NCBI RefSeq assembly: GCF_003060885.1
Contig: NZ_QAIG01000005.1
Coordinates: 446,983 to 510,982 of the forward strand
DNA length: 64,000 nt
From: Pseudomonas sp. HMWF032
Lineage (GTDB): Bacteria; Pseudomonadota; Gammaproteobacteria; Pseudomonadales; Pseudomonadaceae
Direction of reading: 5' to 3'
In this document: one piece after another, positions 21,313 through 29,970 of the stretch
Position numbering within the stretch: the first letter of the stretch is position 1
How the letters are laid out: the number at the start of each line of letters is the position of its first letter
Position numbers and translations under genes: made by a program
Notes under the pieces: model-generated
What the model was told of the DNA's origin: nothing
The model's database searches: none
What the model saw: the letters and a program-made list of their open reading frames with translations, nothing else

Positions 21313-23660
21313 GACGCTATTCCTTGACTACGAGTTGGTGCGCTTACTCGCTGGGTGCCGGCCCAGGGTGCGAGCAGGAAGCAGAACAGCAGGCCAAGGC
21401 TGATCGCCAGGCCGAAGTTGGCAATCGCCGGGGTGTCGCTGATCAGCAGCAGGCCGAACGACAGCCAACTGGTCAGCGCCGAGAGCAGGGTGCCGAGCAG
21501 GCTGACCGCCGGCCCGCCGATGTTCTCGCGCATCAGAATGGCGTAATCGACGCCGATGGCGGTGATCAGCAGCAGGCCGAACAGGCTGAACAGGGTCAGC
21601 GGCTGGCCCAGCCAACCCAGACAGGCTAACGCCGCCAGCGCGGCCAGCAGCGGCAGGCAGACCACCCGCAGTGCGCCGCCAAGGCCGAATGGCAGGCACA
21701 GCAGCAAGAGGATCGCCATGCTGGAGATGAGTTTTAATTCGGCGGCGCTGAGTTGGGTGGCGCTAAACAGTGCGTTGAGTTCGCTGATTCGATCCACCAG
21801 CTGCACCCCCGGCAGGTCCTCGACCAGCGGCTTGAGTGCGCTGCTGTTGCTGAGTCCCTGCAGGCTGACCAGCCCGGCGACGCCATCTGTATGAGCGCCC
21901 AGCCATAGCGGTCTCCAGGCCTCACCCAGAGGGCTGGCCAGCGCCTGCTCCAGGCTCGCTTGGTTGTTCTGTTGCAGTTCCAGCCGTTCGCTGTGCAATG
22001 CAGCTGGCGGGATGCCGAGATCGAGCAGCGGCTGCCAGTGCTGCGGCAGTGTGCCCACTGCCGCGCGCAATTCCTGCAGCTGACGGTCCGGCGCGACCAG
22101 TTGGCTGAGGGCGCGGTAGTCACGTAGCAGGCCGTTCTGCACCGCCTGATCCAGGCGCTGGCTCAGCGCCGCTTGGCGCTCCAGCAATTGCTGCGGGTTC
22201 GCGGCGCGCACCAGCAAGAACTGGCTGGTGGGCTGCTGGCCGGTCAGCTCGGCGATGCGTTGGGCTTCGGCCAGCAATTCCGGCTCCTGACCCAGCCACT
22301 GGCGCAGGTCATTTTGTGTATGCAGCTGCCACAGACCTGCGGCGCAGAACAGCAATAGCAACGCCAGCAGCGGCGTGCTGCCGACTTTGCCTAGCAAGCG
22401 TGCCCGAGCGGCCAGCAGGCGTTGGCTAAAGCTCAGCAGCTGCGGCGATGGGCTTAGCCGTAGGCCACGCAACCAGGCTGGCAGCAGGCAGACCGAGCAC
22501 AGATAAGCGGCAATCAGCCCAGCGGCGGAGAACAGCGCGACCTGGGTCAGCGCCGGAAACGGGGTAAAGGCCAGCGCCAGATAGCCGATCAGGTTGGTGC
22601 CCAGGCTCAAGCTCAGGCCCGGCAAGGTGGCGCGCAGGGCGCCCCAACTGGTCCAGCCTTCGCTGCCTTCGGCGTTGCTCCAGCTTTTACTCAGATAGTG
22701 TTGCGGGTAGTCGGCGGCGACCCCGACCAGGCTGGCACCCAGGACCAAGGTCAAGGCGTTGATCTGGCCGAACACCAGCACGCAGGCGGTGCAGCCAGCC
22801 AGCAGCGCCATGCCGATGGGCAGCAGGCTTACCAGTACGCGCACACGGCGGAAGGCCAGCAGCAGCAGCAGCAGGGTACCGAGCGTAGCGCCGCCGCCAA
22901 TCAGGCTGATTTCGCGGGTGGCCTTGGCTTGCCCGGCGGCCGCGTACAACACGCCACCGGCCGCCAGCAGTTGGCCGCCGGCGGTTTCGATCTGTGTGCG
23001 GGTAGCGGCGACCTGCGCGGCAATCAGCGGCGGCTCCTGCATATCGAAGGCGCTGCCCTGGGCGCTGGCGCGCAACAGGGTCCAGGTCATGCTCGGTTCT
23101 TCCAGCAGCAGTGCGCCGCTGCTCAGGTCAGCCTGGATGCGGCTGCCGGGGTTCAGCGCCTGCTGCGCGCGCGCGCCCAGGCCCAGCCAGTCCTGTTCGA
23201 TGGGCAACAGGCTGAAACCGGCGAAGGTGTCGAACAGCCGCGCGGCCCGTTGTTCGATCAACTGCTGCGGTTGCTCCAGCAACAGCTGGCGATCCGCACT
23301 CGGCAACAGGGCCAGACGGTTGCTGCGCAGGTAGTCGCGCAGCGCCGCGAGGTCGCTGTCGACGCTCCACTGCACCTGAGCGAAACGGCCGCTGCCGCGC
23401 CACTGCTCGCCCACCTGTTGCACCAAGGCAATCGCCTGTTCGCGCTGCGGGTGACCGATCAACAGCAACAGGTCGCGAGTGAGTGGTTCTTGCATGCGCT
23501 GTTCGGCCTGCTGCACTAGCGCATCGCCGCTACCCGCGGGCAGTAGCGCGAGCATGTCGGCCGCGACGGGCGGGCCGTTACGCCATTGCCAGGCGGCGAG
23601 GATCAACAGGGCGGCGAACAGCAGCAGAAAGCCGCGCGGCAGCCAGCGTTCACTGAGCAA
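21309..23660 (-). CDS. MMPL/RND-family lipid exporter (ApeM-like)
   Basis: 783 residues. One N-terminal helix is followed by a large periplasmic loop, a block of helices near 245-400, a second loop, and a second helix block near 640-770. This is the duplicated RND/MMPL plan. Glycine- and leucine-rich helices with ITAIGVDYAILMREN resemble the proton-relay region of MMPL proteins. It likely moves the finished polyene lipid out of the inner membrane, handing over to the LolA-like carrier encoded next (11-bp overlap). Confidence 0.8.
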   Translation of the reverse strand: MLSERWLPRGFLLLFAALLILAAWQWRNGPPVAADMLALLPAGSGDALVQQAEQRMQEPLTRDLLLLIGHPQREQAIALVQQVGEQWRGSGRFAQVQWSVDSDLAALRDYLRSNRLALLPSADRQLLLEQPQQLIEQRAARLFDTFAGFSLLPIEQDWLGLGARAQQALNPGSRIQADLSSGALLLEEPSMTWTLLRASAQGSAFDMQEPPLIAAQVAATRTQIETAGGQLLAAGGVLYAAAGQAKATREISLIGGGATLGTLLLLLLAFRRVRVLVSLLPIGMALLAGCTACVLVFGQINALTLVLGASLVGVAADYPQHYLSKSWSNAEGSEGWTSWGALRATLPGLSLSLGTNLIGYLALAFTPFPALTQVALFSAAGLIAAYLCSVCLLPAWLRGLRLSPSPQLLSFSQRLLAARARLLGKVGSTPLLALLLLFCAAGLWQLHTQNDLRQWLGQEPELLAEAQRIAELTGQQPTSQFLLVRAANPQQLLERQAALSQRLDQAVQNGLLRDYRALSQLVAPDRQLQELRAAVGTLPQHWQPLLDLGIPPAALHSERLELQQNNQASLEQALASPLGEAWRPLWLGAHTDGVAGLVSLQGLSNSSALKPLVEDLPGVQLVDRISELNALFSATQLSAAELKLISSMAILLLLCLPFGLGGALRVVCLPLLAALAALACLGWLGQPLTLFSLFGLLLITAIGVDYAILMRENIGGPAVSLLGTLLSALTSWLSFGLLLISDTPAIANFGLAISLGLLFCFLLAPWAGTQRVSAPTRSQGIAS

Positions 23661-24243
23661 AGTCGCGTCGCTCCTGCTCAGTCAAGGCATCGCTGGCCTG
23701 GCTTTCGGGTAAGCGCAAGACGCTGCGGTCGCCCTGGGTTTCATGCAGCTCAATGCGCTGCACCAGCGCGCCGCCGTCGATCTGGATGTGGCTGAAAATC
23801 TGCTTGAGCAACACTGAATTCGGCACCAGACGCAGTTGCCAGGCTTCAGACGTGCCGCTTAGTTGCAGTGTAAAGTCCCGCGCCAGTCCGCTGTGGTTGC
23901 CCTTGAGCACCGCGAGAAACAGCCGGCTCTGCTGGGCCGCAACATCCTGCCCTGATTGCTGTTGCCAGCCGCCGGGGGTGCGTTTGGCGATGCCCTGGGC
24001 GTCGATACGGTAAGCCTGTTGGAGCGGGCTTTGCAGCTGCCAGAGCAGGCCGAGGTCGCGGCTTAGTACGAACTGACCGCGACTGGTCAGCGGTTGCGGC
24101 AGGGCGCGCAGGTGCTTTTCCTGAATCAACGGACCGCGTACCACCGCAGGCTTGGCCAGCTGGGCGCTGAGTTGGTCGAGGTCAAAGGCGTGGGCGTGGG
24201 TGGTTAAGAGCAGCAGGAACAGTACGCTTAGTGTTCGGCTCAT
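23650..24243 (-). CDS. LolA-like periplasmic lipid/lipoprotein carrier
   Basis: 197 residues from the ATG giving MSRTLSVLF, which begins a clean signal peptide ending THAHA. A longer in-frame extension exists upstream but runs through the repeat block at 24244-24575 and looks artefactual. The mature part has LolA-type features: FDLDQLSAQLA, a strand series starting GPLIQEKHLRAL, and QPLTSRGQFVLSRDLGLLWQ. LolA-fold proteins bind lipids or lipoproteins in the periplasm. In aryl polyene clusters they accompany the MMPL exporter and are thought to carry the pigment to the outer membrane. Confidence 0.8.
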   Translation of the reverse strand: MSRTLSVLFLLLLTTHAHAFDLDQLSAQLAKPAVVRGPLIQEKHLRALPQPLTSRGQFVLSRDLGLLWQLQSPLQQAYRIDAQGIAKRTPGGWQQQSGQDVAAQQSRLFLAVLKGNHSGLARDFTLQLSGTSEAWQLRLVPNSVLLKQIFSHIQIDGGALVQRIELHETQGDRSVLRLPESQASDALTEQERRDFAQ

Positions 24244-24575
24244 TGCTGCGGGCGCCTGTAAGAACGTGTTTCGCCCCCTCGGGCGAGTTACGTTCTCTTT
24301 GCTCGTGCAAAGAGAACGTAACCAAAGAGAAAGCACGCCCGGCATACGGGTCTCGCTGCGCTCGACTTCCCTCACTCCATCACTGTTCCAGAGGCCCGCC
24401 CTGGGCGGCACCCCGACGAAGGGCCATCCCTGGCCCATCGCGGCTCTCGCGGCATCCATGCCGCTCAACCTCTTCCACAGCGATTGCGCTCGGCCTTCTG
24501 ACGGGGGCTGTCCCCGCTCCGACATTGCCGGTAGACAGGAGCCAGGGGGGCGGCTCAGCTCGGGCCAAAGACTGT
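24244..24575. repeat. 332-bp non-coding block inside the aryl polyene operon
   Basis: The only long gap in the operon. It holds a perfect 16-bp inverted repeat with a TCGT loop (24287-24322, arms GTTACGTTCTCTTTGC / GCAAAGAGAACGTAAC) and further GC-rich short palindromes. The composition and the hairpin resemble blocks I recall seeing dispersed between Pseudomonas genes and often translated into spurious small proteins. I see no convincing gene, no transposase and no obvious target-site duplication. Confidence 0.6.
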
Positions 24576-25001
24576 TCACGCCAGTACCTTCTCAACGGCG
24601 TCGATCAGCACCTGGGGTGAGGCAAACTGCATCTCGCGGGTGGCGATTTCCACCGCCACTTGCACGCTGCTGCCACGGGTCATGCGCTCACCGGTTGCGG
24701 CATCGCTGATCAGGTAGTTGATCTTCAGGCGGTTCTCCCACTCCACCAGATCGGCGCGGACGATGATCGTTTGGCCGAACTGTGCGCCGCGGATATAGCG
24801 CAGTTGCAGGTCGATCACCGGCCAGGCATAGCCAGCGTCACGCATCTGCACGTAGTTGTGGCCGAGCTTGTCGAGCAGCGCGCAGCGCGCCTCTTCGAAG
24901 TATTTGACGTAATGGCCGTGCCAGACCACCTCCATCATGTCGACGTCGAAGAACGGCACCAGCAGTGTGATTTCCGCCTGCAATACGCCCTTGCTACGCA
25001 T
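24576..25001 (-). CDS. Acyl-CoA/ACP thioesterase, 4HBT hotdog (ApeK-like)
   Basis: 141 residues. The N-terminal PFFDVDMMEVVWHGHYVKYFEEAR is the 4-hydroxybenzoyl-CoA thioesterase/YbgC signature, with the catalytic Asp in the DVDMM stretch. It would release or proofread acyl chains from the ACPs. Position corresponds to apeK in described clusters. Its start overlaps the ammonia-lyase stop by 8 bp; downstream lies the 332-bp non-coding block. Confidence 0.82.
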   Translation of the reverse strand: MRSKGVLQAEITLLVPFFDVDMMEVVWHGHYVKYFEEARCALLDKLGHNYVQMRDAGYAWPVIDLQLRYIRGAQFGQTIIVRADLVEWENRLKINYLISDAATGERMTRGSSVQVAVEIATREMQFASPQVLIDAVEKVLA

Positions 25002-26535
25002 AAAGCCTCCAGTGCTGTTCGCGGATGCGCACCAGGCACAGGCGCAGTTCGGCTTCCAGAGCGCGGTCTTCGATCACCGGGGGGAAGTCCACGGCCAGTT
25101 GTTCGCGCATGGCGGCGATCGGCGCAGGGAGGTCGTGTTTGCCGGCGCGCTGACGCAGCCACACGCCCTGGTTGGCGGCCAGCAGGGTGGCGGCGGCGAC
25201 CTGCTCGGTCAGCTCCAGGCTGCGCAGGGCGTCGCGCGCGGCGATGGTGCCCATGCTGACCTTGTCCTGGTTGTGGCATTCGGTGGAGCGCGAGAACACG
25301 CTGGCCGGCAGGGTGTTTTTCAGCGCTTCGGCGGTCCAGGCACTGGTGCCGATCTGCACGGCCTTGAAGCCGTGGTTGATCATCGCGCTGACACTCGGCG
25401 CGCCGGACAGGTTGCTCGGCAGGCCGTGGTTGTAGCGGGTGTCGACCAACAGGGCGAGCTGGCGGTCGAGCAGGTCGGCGACGTTGCCCACCAGGTTTTT
25501 CAGGCTGTCCATGGCGAAGGCGATATGCCCGCCGTAGAAGTGCCCGCCGTGCAGCACGCGCTCGGCTTCGGCGTCGATCAGCGGGTTGTCGTTGGCGCTG
25601 TTCAGCTCGATCTCGATAAATTGGCGCAGCAGGCCCAGGCTATCAGCCAGTACACCGAGCACATGCGGTGCGCAGCGCAGCGAGTAGCGATCCTGTAGGC
25701 GGTGCAGCGGTGCGGTCGGCGCGTCGATAGCCAGGTCCTGGCGCAACCAGGCGGCGACTTGCATCTGCCCTGGATGCGGTTTGGCGGCGAACAGGCGTTC
25801 GTCGAAATGCTCCGGGTTGCCTTCCAGCGCCACCACGTTAAGCGCGGTGATACGGGTGGCCAGCTTGAGCAGGTAATCGGCGCGCGAATAGGCCTGGCAG
25901 GCCAGGGCGGTCATCACGGCGGTGCCGTTCATCAGCGCCAGAGCCTCTTTCGGACGCAGGGTCAGCGGCGTCCAGCCGAGCTCTTTGTGCACATCGGCTG
26001 AATGACGGCGCTCGCCCTTGAACATCACATCGCGCTCACCGCTGAGGGTGGCGGCGACATAGGACAGCGGCGTCAGATCGCCGCTGGCGCCCACCGAGCC
26101 TTCTTCCGGAATCAGCGGCAGCACATCAAATTCGAGAAACGCCTGCAGGCGTTCGAGCAGCTCCACGCGCACGCCGGACACGCCCTGACACAGCGACTGC
26201 AAGCGCGCGGCCAGTACGGCGCGGGTGGCAGGCTCATCCAGCAGCTTGCCCAGGCCGCAGCCGTGGAAGGTGTAGAGGTGACGCGGCAACGCTTCGACTT
26301 GGTGCAGCGGCACGGCCACCACACAGGAGTCGCCGTAGCCGGTGGTGACGCCGTAAATCACGCCTTCCTTGTCCAGCAGGCTGTCGAGGAAACGCGCACC
26401 CTTGGCGATTTTTTCGCGGTAGGCGGCATCGCTTTGCAGTTGCGCCGGGGCGCTGCGGCTGGCCAGGGCGACAACCTGTTCGATGCTCAGGGGGCGTTCG
26501 CCAAACACAATGGGGTCAGGCTGATGTGTCGTCAT
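24994..26535 (-). CDS. Aromatic amino acid ammonia-lyase (HAL/TAL/PAL family)
   Basis: 513 residues from the ATG giving MTTHQ (an ATG two codons upstream is equally possible; both overlap the upstream stop). The MIO prosthetic group should form from Ala150-Ser151-Gly152 in GSVGASGDLTPL, and catalytic Tyr61 is in YGVTTGYGDS. The substrate-selectivity pair aligned to the His-Leu of tyrosine ammonia-lyase and the Ser-His of histidine ammonia-lyase reads Phe90-His91. Deamination of tyrosine or phenylalanine would give coumarate or cinnamate for the AMP ligase. No other hut gene is nearby, so a histidine-degradation role is unlikely. The true substrate is not certain. Confidence 0.8.
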   Translation of the reverse strand: MTTHQPDPIVFGERPLSIEQVVALASRSAPAQLQSDAAYREKIAKGARFLDSLLDKEGVIYGVTTGYGDSCVVAVPLHQVEALPRHLYTFHGCGLGKLLDEPATRAVLAARLQSLCQGVSGVRVELLERLQAFLEFDVLPLIPEEGSVGASGDLTPLSYVAATLSGERDVMFKGERRHSADVHKELGWTPLTLRPKEALALMNGTAVMTALACQAYSRADYLLKLATRITALNVVALEGNPEHFDERLFAAKPHPGQMQVAAWLRQDLAIDAPTAPLHRLQDRYSLRCAPHVLGVLADSLGLLRQFIEIELNSANDNPLIDAEAERVLHGGHFYGGHIAFAMDSLKNLVGNVADLLDRQLALLVDTRYNHGLPSNLSGAPSVSAMINHGFKAVQIGTSAWTAEALKNTLPASVFSRSTECHNQDKVSMGTIAARDALRSLELTEQVAAATLLAANQGVWLRQRAGKHDLPAPIAAMREQLAVDFPPVIEDRALEAELRLCLVRIREQHWRLYA

Positions 26536-27445
26536 CTTCATTCCAGAACGGGTAGAAATTGAACCATTGCAGGGGCGCATCCAGGCAGCGTTGCGCGAGC
26601 TGGTCGGCGTAGCGCTGCGTCCAGTGGCGGATCACTGCGTCCCGCTCGCTGCGTTTCCAGTGCAGACGCTCGGCGAAGGGCTCGATGATCACCTGGTAGC
26701 GTTTGTCGATTTTCAGGCAGTGAATCAGGTTGACTGGGCATTGCAGCAGCCCGGCCAGCAACCACGGGCCTTGTGGAAAGGCGGCGGGCTTGCCGAGGAA
26801 GTCCACGGTTACGGTGCGGCTACCTGTCAGTGGTACGCGGTCGCCGGCAATTGCCAGCCATTCGCCGCGCTCCAGACGCTCTGACAGTTGCAGCATGATC
26901 GCCGCGTCCAGTTCACTGACCTGAATCAGGCGCAGGTTGCTGGCCCCGGCATCACCGAGCAGGCGGTTGAACTGTTCGGCGTGTTTGGTGTGCACCAGCA
27001 CGTTCATCGTTACCTGCTCGCCGAGTTCGGCGAGGGCGCGGCAGACTTCCAGGTTGCCCAGGTGTGCGGCCACCAGCATTTGCCCACGGCCTTGCTGGCG
27101 GGACGTTGCAGTGGCTGTGTCGATCAGGGTTACTTGATCCAGACCGAGTTTGCCGTTCCACACGTCGAGCTTGTCGAGCAGGGTGTCGGCGAAACTCATG
27201 AATTGGCGAAACACGGACAGGCGGGTGGGCTGCAGTGCTGGGTGACCACTCCAGTTGGCCAGGTTGTACTGGTACTGACGGATGCTGCGCCGCGCCTTGG
27301 CGCCGAACAGGTAGAAATACAGCACGATCAGGTACAGCAGCGGGCTGATCAGGCGGCGGCCGAGCTTGCGCGCCAGCCAGGCAGTGAATTTCATCAGGAT
27401 AAAACTGCCGCGCTCGCGTTGCCCGGCCCAGTGTTGCTGGCTCAT
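26516..27445 (-). CDS. LpxL/HtrB-like acyltransferase
   Basis: 309 residues from the ATG giving MSQQHWAG, which overlaps the glycosyltransferase stop as ATGA. Near the N-terminus a basic, hydrophobic helix (RRLISPLLYLIVLYFYLFG) suggests membrane anchoring. The family signature HLGNLEVCRAL (HX4E-type, His and Glu) lies near residue 130. The segment GDRVPLTGSRTVTVDFLGKPAAF is also typical of the lipid A acyltransferase family. In aryl polyene clusters such an enzyme is thought to link the polyene to a lipid or sugar anchor. Substrate unknown. Confidence 0.8.
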   Translation of the reverse strand: MSQQHWAGQRERGSFILMKFTAWLARKLGRRLISPLLYLIVLYFYLFGAKARRSIRQYQYNLANWSGHPALQPTRLSVFRQFMSFADTLLDKLDVWNGKLGLDQVTLIDTATATSRQQGRGQMLVAAHLGNLEVCRALAELGEQVTMNVLVHTKHAEQFNRLLGDAGASNLRLIQVSELDAAIMLQLSERLERGEWLAIAGDRVPLTGSRTVTVDFLGKPAAFPQGPWLLAGLLQCPVNLIHCLKIDKRYQVIIEPFAERLHWKRSERDAVIRHWTQRYADQLAQRCLDAPLQWFNFYPFWNEDDDTSA

Positions 27446-28176
27446 CCGCGCCACCTGCGCCAGAGAATCAGTGGTGCGCGCAGCAACATGCCGAAGAACA
27501 GCGTGGCGTGCATCTTCGAAATCAGCGCGTTGTCGAGCCACAGGCGAAAGTGTGAGAGGCCGTCCAGCGGGTAATGCACTTTGGTTGGCAACCAGTGCAT
27601 CGGCTGATTGCGCCAGGCCAGGCGCACCAGAATTTCGGTGTCGAAATCCATGCGTTTGCCGATTTTGACCGTGTTGATCAGCGCCAGGGTAGCCGGCAGC
27701 GGATAGACGCGAAAGCCGCACATGGAATCGCGGATGCTCAGCGACAGGGTGTTGATCCACACCCACACATGGGTCAGGTAGCGCGCGTAGAGGCGGCCTT
27801 TCGGCACGCTTTCGTCGTACTGCGGATAACCGCAGATCAGCGCCTCGGGGGCGGCTTGCGAGGCGTGGATAAAGCGCGGCAAATCGCTGAGGTCGTGCTG
27901 ACCGTCGGCGTCTACCTGCAGTGCATGGCTAAAGCCCAGACGCGCGGCTTCACGCAGGCCGGCCATCACCGCGCCGCCCTTGCCCTGATTGACCGCCAGG
28001 CGCACCAGGTGGGTATCGGGTTGCTCGGCCAGCTGATCCATCACCGCCGCGCAGGCCGGGCTGGAGGCATCGTCCACCAGCACGCAGGGCAGGCCAGCCG
28101 CATGCAGCGTGGCGACGACCACGGGCAGCGCGTGTTCGTGGTTGTACACCGGGATCACCGCACAGGGCTTATGCAT
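27442..28176 (-). CDS. Family 2 glycosyltransferase (ApeJ-like)
   Basis: 244 residues with a GT-A fold: N-terminal AVIPVYNHEHALP, VLVDDASSP near residue 33, the DXD-type QVDADGQHD near 90, and MDFDTEILVRLAWRN later. It belongs to the DPM1/DPG synthase-like group and ends in a basic hydrophobic segment (LFFGMLLRAPLILWRRWRG). It probably adds a sugar to the polyene or its lipid carrier. It is translationally coupled to the following acyltransferase. Confidence 0.82.
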   Translation of the reverse strand: MHKPCAVIPVYNHEHALPVVVATLHAAGLPCVLVDDASSPACAAVMDQLAEQPDTHLVRLAVNQGKGGAVMAGLREAARLGFSHALQVDADGQHDLSDLPRFIHASQAAPEALICGYPQYDESVPKGRLYARYLTHVWVWINTLSLSIRDSMCGFRVYPLPATLALINTVKIGKRMDFDTEILVRLAWRNQPMHWLPTKVHYPLDGLSHFRLWLDNALISKMHATLFFGMLLRAPLILWRRWRG

Positions 28177-28203
28177 GGCAGCACTTGGCGCTGAAGTTGG
28201 TCA

Positions 28204-28286
28204 CGTAGGTTGGCGCTGAGGAACGAAGCCCAACATCTGCGGCGTTGGTCGTAGGGCTTCGCAGGCTCAGCACCAACCTACGAAGA
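28204..28286. repeat. Palindromic intergenic repeat, diverged GTAGGTTGG family
   Basis: In the 126-bp gap between the AMP ligase and the glycosyltransferase. The left arm CGTAGGTTGGCGCTGAGGAACGAAGCCCAAC and the right arm GTAGGGCTTCGCAGGCTCAGCACCAACCTACG are near-complementary, forming a long hairpin. This copy does not supply a stop codon. Confidence 0.7.
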
Positions 28287-28302
28287 TTGCAGTGCAGGGC
28301 CG

Positions 28303-29970
28303 TCATTGCGCAGGCTCCAGTAATACGCGCCCTGAGGAGCAGGCCGCCTCGCCATGGCGGAAGGCGAAGTACAACTTGCCGCGCGCCGCGTCGAAACGCA
28401 GGGTCAGTTGCAACTGATCACCGGGGCGCACCAGTTGTTGGAATTTCAGCACTTCCATGCCGCAGAACCGTGGCGGCAGGTCTTTGATCAGGCGACGTGC
28501 CAGTTGCTGGGCCCAGTCGATCTGCACCACACCCGGCAGTACCGGGGTCTGCGGGAAGTGGCCGGTGAAGTGCGCAAGATCCAGTGGCACCAGCAGTTCC
28601 ACCCGCCATTCGCCGTCCTGTTCGACCGCCGACAGTGGCTCCACTTGGGTGGGGCGTGGCGCCGCGAGCAGAGCGTCCACGGTGGCTTGCGCCAACTTGC
28701 CCTGGCTGTTGTAGGGCAGTTGCGCGAGCAGCCGCCAGCGGCGGGGCAGGGCGATGGCTTCGCAGTGGCTGGCCAGATGGCGGCGCAGGGTTGCGGTGAC
28801 GGTCTTGCGCCCCTGGTTGCGCAGCGCATGCAGGCCGGCCGGGCTCAAGGCCACCAACGCGCCGAGGTAGGCGCGGCCCTCCTGCACCACGCCGAGCCGT
28901 GCGTCACTGAGCCATTCGTGGCTGCTCAGCGCCTGTTCAAGCATGGGCAGGGAGATGCGTTTTTCTTCCAGCTTGATAATCCGGTCCAGGCGGCCGCGCA
29001 GGGCGAAGCGGCCATCGGCTTGTAGTTCCACGGCATCGGCGGTTTGCTCGCGATGGCCGGGCGGTAGATAGGGTGAGCTCAGGTGCAGCGCGCCTTCGGC
29101 GTTCTGTCCCAGTTCGACGCCGGCAAACGGGGTCCACAGCTCGCCGCCCTGACGCCAGGCGATACCGCCGGTTTCCGAGCTGCCGTAGATTTCCGTGGGC
29201 CATTGGCCTAGCAGGTGCTGCAAGTCGGCTGCAGTTTCCGCCGGCAGCGCGCCACCGGAAGAGAACACCTGACGTACTGCGCGCAGGGCCGGCCAGTTGA
29301 GGTTGTCGCCCATGCGTTTCAACAGGGCTGGGCTGGCGACCCAGGCAAAGTCGCTGCCGCTGGCCAGGCTTTCGCGCTGTAAATCTTCGGGGAATGGCTG
29401 GGCGCGGCGCAAAAAGGCGCGGCCGGCGCACAGCGGCCAGAGCACGCGAAACAGCAGGCCGTAGATATGCTGGGTGGCAACGCTGCCAAGGATGGTCGCG
29501 CTGCCCAATTGCGCGCCCCAGAGTTGCTCCAGGGCGGTGACTTCATTGGCCAGCTGGCGTAAGGATTTGTCGATCAGCTTGGCTTCGCCGCTGGAGCCGG
29601 AGGTGCACAGGGTCAGCTGGCATTGGTCGAGATCAAGTGGCGCTGGAGGCAATGCAGCGCTATTGGCGTTAAGCAGTCCGTCAATGCTATCCAGCCATAG
29701 CTCACACTGCGTACTCATGCGCTGGCGGGTCTGTGGCTGGGCATCGGCGGGTAGCAGCACGGCAATCCCGGCGCGCCAGGCGGCCAGCAGGGCAATGGCC
29801 AGCTCAGCGGCATCGTCGAGGTACAGCGCCAAGCGCTTTACGCCGCGATCTTGCAGCTCAGCCGCCAGTTGCAGAGCGTGCTGGCGCAGCTGGGGGTGAT
29901 CCATATCGGCGGTTACTGCACGGCCTGGGTGGGCGTCGAGCAGCAGGTGCTCGAGGGGCAGCCAGTTCAT
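28303..29970 (-). CDS. AMP-dependent acyl ligase fused to a hotdog dehydratase domain (ApeH-ApeI-like)
   Basis: 555 residues. The N-terminal ~445 residues form an ANL adenylating enzyme: phosphate loop TLCTSGSSGEAKL near residue 118, A5 motif IYGSSETGGIAW near 260, and A8-like RGRLDRIIKLEEKRIS near 325. It would activate an aromatic acid and load it on an ACP. The last ~100 residues hold a FabA/FabZ/ApeI-like hotdog domain: HFTGHFPQTPVLPGVVQIDWAQQ carries the catalytic-type His and VLPGV motif. Described clusters encode ApeH and ApeI separately, as I recall, so this is a fusion. Overlaps the next upstream gene by 4 bp. Confidence 0.83.
   Translation of the reverse strand: MNWLPLEHLLLDAHPGRAVTADMDHPQLRQHALQLAAELQDRGVKRLALYLDDAAELAIALLAAWRAGIAVLLPADAQPQTRQRMSTQCELWLDSIDGLLNANSAALPPAPLDLDQCQLTLCTSGSSGEAKLIDKSLRQLANEVTALEQLWGAQLGSATILGSVATQHIYGLLFRVLWPLCAGRAFLRRAQPFPEDLQRESLASGSDFAWVASPALLKRMGDNLNWPALRAVRQVFSSGGALPAETAADLQHLLGQWPTEIYGSSETGGIAWRQGGELWTPFAGVELGQNAEGALHLSSPYLPPGHREQTADAVELQADGRFALRGRLDRIIKLEEKRISLPMLEQALSSHEWLSDARLGVVQEGRAYLGALVALSPAGLHALRNQGRKTVTATLRRHLASHCEAIALPRRWRLLAQLPYNSQGKLAQATVDALLAAPRPTQVEPLSAVEQDGEWRVELLVPLDLAHFTGHFPQTPVLPGVVQIDWAQQLARRLIKDLPPRFCGMEVLKFQQLVRPGDQLQLTLRFDAARGKLYFAFRHGEAACSSGRVLLEPAQ

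Noticed and set aside
24152..24709. Open frame across the 332-bp block in the pigment operon
   Set aside because: Spans the ends of two real genes antisense and a repeat-like block; compositionally odd, no homology recognised.
24994..26535. Assignment as hutH (histidine degradation)
   Set aside because: No hutU/hutI/hutG neighbours, selectivity residues differ, and the gene is coupled inside the APE operon.
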